A DNA stretch of 64,000 nucleotides from positions 1-64,000 of the forward strand of contig JAUCBJ010006899.1 in NCBI GenBank assembly GCA_032718475.1, in the 5' to 3' direction. The translations under genes were made by a program, and so were the position numbers. Each line of letters starts with the position of its first letter. Position 1 is the stretch's first letter. This document shows, piece by piece, positions 22,388 through 30,605 of the stretch. This stretch comes from Nemertoderma westbladi. Its lineage: Eukaryota; Xenacoelomorpha; Nemertodermatida; Nemertodermatidae. The notes under the pieces are model-generated. The model did not search any database. It was given only the letters and a program-made list of their open reading frames with translations, and had not been told where the DNA came from.

Positions 22388-24551
22388 TGATAAACAACCG
22401 CGACCTCTATACTAACAGCAGAACTGTTGAACAGACTAATACCCGTTAATATCCTTCTGCCAACCTAGTAAGTTCTCGTCTAACCAATAAGACACAAAGA
22501 CTGCTCTACTGTTAAGTAAAGGGGCTCAGGAGCGTGATATTACTAAATTGTAAGGGTTGCTAAATACAAAACCGCTACTTACCGTTAGATGGCGCTAATC
22601 TGCCGTCCGCTAATATATTTACTAATTTTACACAACTCCTGCAAAATCGCTTGTTCCTTTCTCTACCGATTGCTCAATAGAGAGCTAACTGTTCGAATCT
22701 ATGAGCCACGCAGGAATAACCAAAACAATAAACCCGAGTCGGCTCCCTAAGCTTACTTAAGACGAGTGCGAGAGGCCTTGCACTCAGAGTATTCTTACGC
22801 CTAATTTTATCACTATTAAAGCACGCTATTACCTACGTCTTTCTAATCGCGAATACTGGGGTTTCTCTAACGTAATGTGTGAATGCGAGAATATTTAAAT
22901 ATCAAAATGGTACAGTAATTGTCTCTCGTGGATAGTACCACTCTGGGTCTACAATTGCCTGCAGCTGGCTTTAGGCCAGCAAATCACTAGCGTTTCGTGC
23001 GTACCGAATAGTGCGTTCTAGCTGATTGCCCGCTAATGCAAATAACTGCTCAGCGTGAATAGTTTACAGTACACTAATTATTACCTTAGCTACTCTCCGC
23101 TATGCTGCGTACTAATTCTTAATTTTTTACTAATTAATTACAGTCACAAATATTTAACAGCGTACTAATTACTAAGAGTTCCAGAATACGTAATTCTAAT
23201 TTATCACGCAACAGGTTTCGCTAGTAATAGCCTAAATTGCCGTATTACTTTGACCTAATCAGTAACTAATTGTTGTAACTAAGAAATAGAAACCAATCAA
23301 AGAGAAAAGAGCGCCTACCTAAACATTCACAATCATAGGCACACTTCAATAACACACCAATCAGCGTTAGAAATCACAGTTTACAATTATGCAATTCACT
23401 ACTCGTACTCCACACTCAACGTTCGAAACGTTATGATACGTGCAGGCCTCTCCCGGGTACATATAGGACTCCTAACTAACCTGATTCCCGCCCCCCTAAT
23501 ACTAAATAGAGACGAAACCTGGATCATCAGCCCCCTAATTACCGTACCGGCGATTGGTCTGCGTACCACAGCGTTAACTTCCCGACCGCAACCGTGACCC
23601 CACGCCAGCGTTGCTCGCTTTGAATCCTCCGCTCTCCCTTAGTCGCCCAACCCCCCGATGTGCCCACCGCCCGCTGGCGCCTTAGCCCTCCATTACGCTA
23701 ATAGCTACCGTAGCGGCACATGCAAATCACAAAGTCTGACAGTCTCAGAAATCCCTTAGGATTATTGCGCAGAAAAGAATCACATAGAACCATTAATCAA
23801 AGGTAGAAATCATAGTTCAATTGTAATTAGCAGTAATCGAAGGAATTATTGAGAAACACAAGCAAGTAATCGCACTAGCAAATCATTTCACGAAATTAAT
23901 CAAATTAGCAAATTGCAGAAAGTACGATATCCTAATACAAAATTAGAGACAGCTCAACAGCAGTGAGAATGTGTCATGTGAGTGAGAGATTGATGATAGG
24001 CTCTACCGGCACACCGCCAATTTATAGGTGATCCGGGTGGGATGATGCAATAGGGTGACTCAATCGCTCTCCTATTGGCTCTCCAGTCCATGCTAGCATT
24101 AGACCAACCTGGAAGCAGTTAATCCAATAAGGAGGCCGGATTGTAGCCCTATTGCTCAAATTATTACCATATATGGTAATGGATCACGTCTCTGGCTGCT
24201 GAATGGCCAGGACGGCGTCCCTATGCTAGCCCTATCAAACTAATATCAGCAAGCACAAAATCCAGGGTCCGAGTAAACTCGCTACCCTGGGACTATCTAC
24301 ATATATCCTAATACAAAATTACGTAGGTAGGGCTACATACTATACAAAATGGATGGTTTCAAATATATGGGCGTTTTGATTTCCCTACCTAAATACCACT
24401 GCGTTATTATGCCTTATCTAAAATATCATGCTGCACAACGGACTAATATTACGTACAGTATAACGGACTAATATTGCATACTGCATAACGGACTAATACT
24501 GCATACAGTATAACGACTAATAATGTGGATACAGCGCCATATACCGTAACA
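22388..24551 (-). repeat. 3' LTR of BEL/Pao element
   Basis: 2,164 bp, left boundary TGATAAAC and right boundary CGTAACA on the plus strand. It differs from the other LTR at about 22952, 23047, 23593 and 23718 (single bases). It contains a CCATATATGG box (24167-24176), ATTGG (24074-24078), TTTATAG (24021-24027) and a 26-bp subrepeat (24432-24530). Confidence 0.95.
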
Positions 24552-25040
24552 CCGCTCCAAGGGAAATCATATAATGTTTCCCTCCAATTGTAGAAGAGTA
24601 TAAGGTGATGTATACAAAACAAAATAAATTTCTTCCAACCAATCTAAATAACATAATAATTCTACTATTTACAAATATTGCCATAGATATTGCATAATGA
24701 ATTACATACAAATTAAATTTACAAAATATTATCTCTCTCATTGTTTAACGATTATTACATACAAATTAAATTTACAAAATATTGTTTCTCGTTCATTCTT
24801 ACTACATAATGATTACTACATACAAAATCAAATATAAAAATTTTGCTAGGGCAAGTGAAAGGAGTAAGCCAAACCCGCAGGTTTGTCTCCCCAATCACTT
24901 CCTTCGCCTCTTTCATAATATAAATTCAAATAACTCAACTAGTGTATATGAGTCTAGTCGAAGATTTTCAAATGCTACAATATACATCAGAGCGACGATG
25001 ATGTATATATCTAGAGTCTGTCGCCCTGTGCCATAATGTA
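24552..25040 (-). other. 3' untranslated region between ORF 5 and 3' LTR
   Basis: It holds two to three imperfect ~54-bp repeats containing 'acatacaaattaaatttac' (24703-24835) and one copy of the dispersed palindrome (24869-24885). The polypurine tract expected just before the 3' LTR is weak: the minus strand reads 'cccttggagcgg' at the junction. Confidence 0.6.
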
Positions 25041-26426
25041 TTATCGACCCGCTCCTGGGTTCTTTGGGCTCGCTCCTCTCTTTCGCCCCCTTCCCAGATA
25101 CACTAATCGTCCTCTAGTCGACTCCGTTGACGGCGTCCGTGAGGCGTCACTCCCCGGAACCGACGACGACGTTCCCTGAGCCCCGACAGATTCTCGGCTC
25201 GAACTTCTCCCTCGGCCTCGTCCCAATTGTCGCGCTCCCGTGGTCGCTTCCGCCAACTCTTCCTTATGCAGTTGCACACGCGCTTTCTCCGACGCCCCCT
25301 GCGCCTTGCGCTGCAACCGTTGAGCTTCTATAATTGAATGATAGTGATCGTCCTTGACTTGACGCTTGTCTTGGACCCCTCCTCCTGGTTCTTTCCGCGA
25401 GCCTTGAGCTCCAGCGGTCGTCGCTGTGGTCGCTGCGATCCTTTGTTCCTGTATCCTCTCGGCGGTCAATGAACCCACTGGCACATGAGTCAACAAGAAT
25501 TCGTTGCGGTATTGTATAGCCGCCATCCTCCAATCACCTCGCGCGCGTACCACTTTTCTAGTCTCCGTAAATACACCCTTCGTGATGCGATCGCAAATAG
25601 CAACGAAGTTCCATGTGTACTTATTGTCCATGTTCAATTGTCTGAAGTATTCTCGGACTACGATAACTCCAGTGTTTTGTGGAAGGTCTTGAGCAGTTAG
25701 GATGAGCTCCTGATATTGTGGTAGCGATTGTAGATATGGCTCGTACGCAACATGCGATGGGTCTACCGCCCAAAACCCATATCCTGCTTTAAATGGTAAC
25801 CAACGCATCTGCGCTTGAATATGGTAATCCGCCACACTCTCCCACTTATCTAACATCTCCCGAAGTAGGTTAGCGCTATGGTTTTGAAAGGAATCATCTC
25901 GCAGCTGGCATCTCGCGCTACGATGTCCCTTTACCCCACAATATCCACATTGAGAAATGAAGACGGTGCACGTGTGAAACGAATGGTCGGTCTCATTACA
26001 CCAACGACAGACCTTATGCGCCGCCTCTACTACCGCGTCGCACGACTTTAGACTGTGCCTTGTGCTGCCGCACAATTTGCACCTACGCGCTTGTGGAAAC
26101 CAGGCCCTCTCGTATATGAGGTCTCCAATCGGTTTCGCACTTCCTTCCTTCCCAATGTCTAATACGATGTCGTCCTCTCCAGTCAACGGTTGTCGATCCG
26201 GAACAAAGTAAACATCCTCGCCCTTGTCCTCTATCTCCAATATTTCCTCCCGCGTTCGTTTCGGATATGTCTTCTCCACCGGAAGATCTACTCCGAACAC
26301 CTCTACTAACGTTTCCGGCCAGCCCTCCTTAACAGGTCTATCAGCCTCCGAGTGGAAGGGAGTACCAAACCCGCGGGTTTGATTCCCGAACCACTTCTCC
26401 AAAGCTTCTGGCGTCGGATATTCCAT
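25041..26426 (-). CDS. ORF 5: 461-aa protein with three CCHC zinc knuckles
   Basis: An ATG at 26426 lies six bases after the UGA of ORF 4 and in the same frame. The protein has three tandem C-x2-C-x4-H-x4-C knuckles: C116/C119/H124/C129, C140/C143/H148/C153 and C160/C163/H168/C173. A mixed domain follows (about 180-330), then a long Gln/Glu/Lys region and a Gly-Arg-Ser-rich basic tail (about 400-461). CCHC knuckles in retroelement Gag proteins bind RNA, so an RNA-binding or nucleocapsid-like role is inferred. No signal peptide or membrane segment is visible, so it is not an envelope protein. I do not recognise the rest. It is uninterrupted in a young element, which suggests it is functional. 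One copy of the dispersed palindrome lies near its start. Confidence 0.8.
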   Translation of the reverse strand: MEYPTPEALEKWFGNQTRGFGTPFHSEADRPVKEGWPETLVEVFGVDLPVEKTYPKRTREEILEIEDKGEDVYFVPDRQPLTGEDDIVLDIGKEGSAKPIGDLIYERAWFPQARRCKLCGSTRHSLKSCDAVVEAAHKVCRWCNETDHSFHTCTVFISQCGYCGVKGHRSARCQLRDDSFQNHSANLLREMLDKWESVADYHIQAQMRWLPFKAGYGFWAVDPSHVAYEPYLQSLPQYQELILTAQDLPQNTGVIVVREYFRQLNMDNKYTWNFVAICDRITKGVFTETRKVVRARGDWRMAAIQYRNEFLLTHVPVGSLTAERIQEQRIAATTATTAGAQGSRKEPGGGVQDKRQVKDDHYHSIIEAQRLQRKAQGASEKARVQLHKEELAEATTGARQLGRGRGRSSSRESVGAQGTSSSVPGSDASRTPSTESTRGRLVYLGRGRKRGASPKNPGAGR

Positions 26427-26432
26427 CGACGG

Positions 26433-28748
26433 TCAGTCTCCCAAATCTCCGATGTTCTGTCGATATACTCCTTCGAATATCGCTAATCCTCTCCTCACCA
26501 TCGACGTATTCTCTAACGATTGGTTGAAGAACGGGGTTAAGAAACGCTTCATCACGTCGGATTGGATTCCCCCTTTCGAGCGAACGTATTGATCTCCTCC
26601 GAATACCAATGGATGACGCTTCAAAACTCGCGCAACGATATCCGCTAATAAACAAGTCACCGTGTTCGACTCAAGCACCAAATAATATTGTAGCGACGCA
26701 CGGGGTGGCGCGCAAATGTTCCAATACACTAACGCTTGCCGCTTGAAGTGGGATTTGAACTCCGCTCCCGGTGGCGTGTTGTATTCGCCATACGCCTCCT
26801 CGTACTTCTTTTGCGTCTTTAACTTAAAGTCCCAATTATACAACAAGTGTGCTATAAAGCCCATACCAGTCTTGGCAGAGTTGGGATACTCCCTATAAAT
26901 TCCAATATCCTGTGCCCATAGCAACAATAGCTTGGTGTCGACAAACGGTCTCGGCAATCTATCTTCCAGATCAGTCATGGCGTTGAAGTCACTCTCCAAA
27001 TCGCTCTGGACTCCCGATCCCACCTTGACGTAATCTTGGTTGAGAATAGCCTCTCTAACTTTCTTGGGTAACATCCTGGCGTCGATACGCTCCGCTCCGT
27101 GCATACCTCCTCGCCTGCATACCTCCAAAATCTGTTCCCTAGGATCCTTCCCCTTCCGATATTGTGTCGTTATGATGGGCTCCGGTCTCTCTCGATCCGC
27201 CCTCACACGCATAAACACATGAGTCACACCATCGGCCGCACGAATTTGAATACACTTGCTAGTCAAGCATTCCTGATGGGACCCTCCTTCATTGTCGTAG
27301 AACATCACCCTCCAATCCTGCAGTGATTCCTCCGTCTTCCTCCACCGACGCTGAATCTCGTCTGATGGGGTCCACATGCGCTCGATCGCCTTGTGGTCAT
27401 CATATCGGGTATAAGAACCCTTCCTCCTCAGCCACGTCTGGTCTACCTCCTCGTCGTCTGGGAATGTAGCCACCGCGACCCATACCTTGATGTACTTATC
27501 CAACCATCCGAATAGCTTACTCTCCTTCCCCGGAGCTCCAATCTTATCCAACGTGTCATAATCTATGATCTGCATTGGGACATCACGCAAGAACTTCGCG
27601 CATAAAACTTCCCGTAGACAGTCAACGTTCCAATGGTCCGCCATTCTTACCATCGGCAAGAATCGTATCGCTTCTCGCGACTCCGGATGATCTACTAATA
27701 TCGCAGGTTCGGTGCCGTCGGAATAATACACCGGTCCGGGTTGAGATACGACCTGTGGAACAAATCCGGTCACTCTCCTCGTCTCCTCTTGATGTCTATC
27801 CGCGGTCTTATTATACTCCGCTATCCTGTTCTCAAATAACTCTTTCGCCTTCGCCGCTCGCTCCTCCTGCCGCAACGCGTCTATGTCGTCCTGATGCTCA
27901 GGCGTGAGGCTTCTCACTCGGTGAGGTGAAGTAAACGCAGTCCAGGGACTCGAGAGCTCCAAACCCGCGGGTTTGGTACCCGAGTCCCGCGCCGCTTCGC
28001 GCCGCGCCTCTAGATCCTTATAGGCTCGGTACAGCGAAATGGCCGCTGCCGTCTCTATCAAACTGGGTGTCGAACAGGGTTTAATCTCCGTATACGGATC
28101 TAATGTCGTAACGGTCGGCGTAATGGGTCTCGGAAGTCGCTTTCCACTGAAGTCGATACTGATCATCGGGTTGCTCATCGGGTAACCTCCCTCGTTGTAT
28201 CTAAGGAATTGGTGAGCTGGACATCGCGTTAATATCGGTTCCGGATGTTGCTCGTCTAGTCGGTCGGGAATCGCCACGTCCTGTTTATTCATGCATTCAC
28301 CACACTTGTAGAAGAGCTTGTATACGCTGAAGACCTTCGGCGTCTCCTGATCCTCGCCTCGAGTCCTCCGATACAGGTGCATTCCGTCGAACTGGTCTCG
28401 GACTGCAGGTAGAGGCTCCTCATGTCGTAAATACATATTCATATGGTATAGTCGTGCGATTTCCTCGTCCGGATCTGCGCTAATGTCGCACACGACCAAA
28501 GCAAAGTCGTAGGGATACCGCGTGCGATACTCTTTCCGCAAAACTTCCATCCGGTCCCCCAACGCTCTCATTCTTTCTCTCCGTAATTCTTTATCATAAC
28601 TTGGTTTATACTTCCCGTTCAGCTCCATCACGGACCGCCCATGGTAGTAAACGTTAGAGTCTTTACATCCTGGTCGCGCGAATGGTAGCTCCGCCTCCTC
28701 TCTGGCAGTAAATCCTCTGCGCGGTTGCGCTCTAATATCCCTCTCCAT
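26433..28748 (-). CDS. ORF 4: 771-aa protein of unknown function
   Basis: A complete ATG-initiated frame (start 28748, stop TGA 26433-26435), placed between integrase and the 3' LTR where retroviruses and some BEL/Pao elements carry env. It is soluble-looking: no signal peptide, no membrane span, no coiled coil of note. A possible zinc site is C149/C152...C176/H179. A basic helix-rich N-terminus (about 50-75) and a Glu/Arg-rich segment (about 300-335) stand out. I recognise no family. On the minus strand the start is preceded by TATATA-rich sequence (28752-28778) and by a good splice acceptor (exon edge 28809, branch-like CTAAC about 14-18 bases before the acceptor AG). Expression from a spliced or subgenomic RNA is therefore plausible. 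Together with ORF 5 it could act as a second Gag-like pair, which is inference. Confidence 0.8.
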   Translation of the reverse strand: MERDIRAQPRRGFTAREEAELPFARPGCKDSNVYYHGRSVMELNGKYKPSYDKELRRERMRALGDRMEVLRKEYRTRYPYDFALVVCDISADPDEEIARLYHMNMYLRHEEPLPAVRDQFDGMHLYRRTRGEDQETPKVFSVYKLFYKCGECMNKQDVAIPDRLDEQHPEPILTRCPAHQFLRYNEGGYPMSNPMISIDFSGKRLPRPITPTVTTLDPYTEIKPCSTPSLIETAAAISLYRAYKDLEARREAARDSGTKPAGLELSSPWTAFTSPHRVRSLTPEHQDDIDALRQEERAAKAKELFENRIAEYNKTADRHQEETRRVTGFVPQVVSQPGPVYYSDGTEPAILVDHPESREAIRFLPMVRMADHWNVDCLREVLCAKFLRDVPMQIIDYDTLDKIGAPGKESKLFGWLDKYIKVWVAVATFPDDEEVDQTWLRRKGSYTRYDDHKAIERMWTPSDEIQRRWRKTEESLQDWRVMFYDNEGGSHQECLTSKCIQIRAADGVTHVFMRVRADRERPEPIITTQYRKGKDPREQILEVCRRGGMHGAERIDARMLPKKVREAILNQDYVKVGSGVQSDLESDFNAMTDLEDRLPRPFVDTKLLLLWAQDIGIYREYPNSAKTGMGFIAHLLYNWDFKLKTQKKYEEAYGEYNTPPGAEFKSHFKRQALVYWNICAPPRASLQYYLVLESNTVTCLLADIVARVLKRHPLVFGGDQYVRSKGGIQSDVMKRFLTPFFNQSLENTSMVRRGLAIFEGVYRQNIGDLGD

Positions 28749-29509
28749 TATGCCTCGCGTATATACATATATATATATCCCAATAAGTGCCGTTACGTAA
28801 CCAACTACACTGTGGGTAAATCAGTTAGATGCCGCCGAAGGACAGACCTCCCGAACCCCCCCCCGCCTTCCAGCAGTTCAGGTTCGACTCTCTAGATCCC
28901 GTCTCTTCCTAACTAACTATCCTCTAACCTATTCCCATGCATAGCGCAAAAACTTTGGAGATAAACTGGCCGTGACCAACTCACTTTTTGATGCCCAAAC
29001 TACTCCCATTACTCCTACTAAACTACAGTAGTTAGAAAGGACCATAGCCACAATACTCGACTATACCAAACCCACAGGTTTGATAATCGAACATCACACA
29101 TCCTGCAAACTACTGAGTGGGGTCCGTGCACGCCTCTGGTGCTACTAACCTTTAGCACCCTAGTTGCACTGTTGGCACCAATCTGTGGAAGTTGCTAAAC
29201 TCAATTTACACTCCTACGTAATATAGCCGTCACCATGGTTTCTAAATGCTATTTTCCAGGCTTCACGACTTTCAAATTACTGTTTATCTATAGACGAATT
29301 CTAAAACGCGTCTATACACAGCGTCTGGAATTGTCTTGGGTTCACTTCTAATTTTTTAAAATTTTAAATTTTCCAAAAAATTTTTGAAAATAAAATTTTG
29401 TTTTGATACCCACCAGACAAAACTCAACGCAAATCACCACAACCCCGCTCCTATGCATTTCCGTGTATTTGCATACGAGGAATGCATACGAAGTGAGTTG
29501 CCTCTAACA
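28749..29509 (-). other. Spacer between integrase and ORF 4
   Basis: Non-coding on the element strand. It includes a candidate 3' splice site (AG at 28810-28811, CTAAC at 28824-28828), a G-rich purine tract on the minus strand (about 28850-28875), a dispersed palindrome copy (29066-29083) and a TGGTGCCAAC word on the minus strand (29171-29180) that resembles a primer-binding site. Confidence 0.5.
28809..28828 (-). promoter_or_regulatory. Candidate splice acceptor for ORF 4 mRNA
   Basis: The minus strand reads CTAAC, then a short pyrimidine stretch and ACAG, ending 61 bases before the ORF 4 ATG. This fits branch point plus 3' splice site. Several donor-like words exist upstream in gag-pol. 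Splicing itself is not demonstrated. Confidence 0.4.
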
Positions 29510-30487
29510 CTAACTCTGTTTGGAGGCAGGAGACAAATTATAATCTCCCGTCTCGATACGTGTCTCCTCTAATAACACAATATCTTGGACCGGTCGGTCC
29601 AAGGTGTGTAAACCATTAGTTTTACACTTTTTTGGGTGCGGACACTTGCACCTAATTTTCACAGTGACTGTGCGCACTATGTTTTGCACGTCTGGGTGTG
29701 TGTGCGAGATCACTCCTGTCTCCCAATACTTTCTCTTGACAATGGGTTCGGTTATCAACACGTAATCTCCCCTTTGGAGACTCCGAACCGTTTTGTACCA
29801 CTTTGTTCTGGTAGATATGGTGGGAAGATAGTATTCCCGCCAATATTCCCAGAATGTGTACGCCACAAACTGTGTTACTTTCCAGCTTTTACGACTATAT
29901 AGGTCGGCACTAATGGGTTCTGATGCCGGCACAAGAAATGCTGGACTCTGCATTAGCAAATGATTCGGCGTTAATGCAACACCGTCTGGCAACATAGCTA
30001 TCGGACTCGAGTTTAGGGTATGCTCGATTTCAATGAAAGCTGTGACCAGTTCGTCGTCGGTAAGTTGTTTGTTCACAGGCAACGTCTTAGCAATGGCCTG
30101 CTTTACAGAGCGAACTAAACGCTCCCAACTTCCTCCTCTCCAAGGACTCTCTGGAGTATTGAATCTCCATTCTACTCGTTGCGGCAAAAGTGCTGCAGAA
30201 ATTTCCTTATTCTGTGCTACTTTATGAGCCGCATTCAACTCGCTATTCCCTCCGACAAAGTTTGTACCCTTGTCAGAGTAGAACGCCTTTACTAGTCCTC
30301 TCCTGGCCATAAATCTCTTCAAGGCCAGGAGCAGAGATTTGGTCGACATGTCTGCCACACGCTCGATATGTATGGCTCTACTAGCCATACATGTCAGTAG
30401 CAGACCCCATCGCTTGTGGGTCAGCCGTCCACTCTGCTTCAATCGGACCAAAACAATCCACCCCTGTGTTCGTAAAGGGTGGGTCAT
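29510..30487 (-). CDS. Integrase, catalytic core and C-terminal part
   Basis: Continuation of pol in a frame shifted by two relative to the RT frame. SDKGTNFVGG places a catalytic Asp at residue 72 and GGSWERLVRSVK places the catalytic Glu at 122. The first catalytic Asp (in a VDCFGPI context) lies upstream in a third frame (about 30605-30381). The C-terminal half (TFWEYWREYYLP near residue 215, then a basic region) is the BEL/Pao integrase tail. Integrase inserts the element's DNA copy into the host chromosome. The two frame changes within 170 bp are either real damage or sequencing indels. The ATG at 30487 is not a credible natural start. Confidence 0.85.
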   Translation of the reverse strand: MTHPLRTQGWIVLVRLKQSGRLTHKRWGLLLTCMASRAIHIERVADMSTKSLLLALKRFMARRGLVKAFYSDKGTNFVGGNSELNAAHKVAQNKEISAALLPQRVEWRFNTPESPWRGGSWERLVRSVKQAIAKTLPVNKQLTDDELVTAFIEIEHTLNSSPIAMLPDGVALTPNHLLMQSPAFLVPASEPISADLYSRKSWKVTQFVAYTFWEYWREYYLPTISTRTKWYKTVRSLQRGDYVLITEPIVKRKYWETGVISHTHPDVQNIVRTVTVKIRCKCPHPKKCKTNGLHTLDRPVQDIVLLEETRIETGDYNLSPASKQS

Positions 30488-30605
30488 ATGCCTGCACTCT
30501 CGCTTCCGGGAGTTCAGCCATCTCCTGTTCCAATACTCTGGTGTTCACCCTCTTGCAAACCAGACAGGCGTCGTACTGCCCTGCTTGGCTGCAATAGAAT
30601 GAATC
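30381..30605 (-). pseudogene. Integrase zinc-binding to core linker in an out-of-frame segment
   Basis: Between the end of the long pol frame and the integrase frame, a third frame carries the C-x2-C of the H2C2 zinc domain (CLVCKR), then AELPEARVQAYDPPF and GVDCFGPI with the first catalytic Asp. Its own stop is at 30381-30383. The H...H half of the zinc domain (HKRLHHAGK) is still in the long frame near 30640. So two single-base-class shifts, near 30605 and near 30440, separate the pieces. Confidence 0.75.

Noticed and set aside
22688-22702. GTTCGAATC in the LTR as a pol III B box or tRNA gene
   Set aside because: No A box at a suitable distance and no cloverleaf could be drawn.
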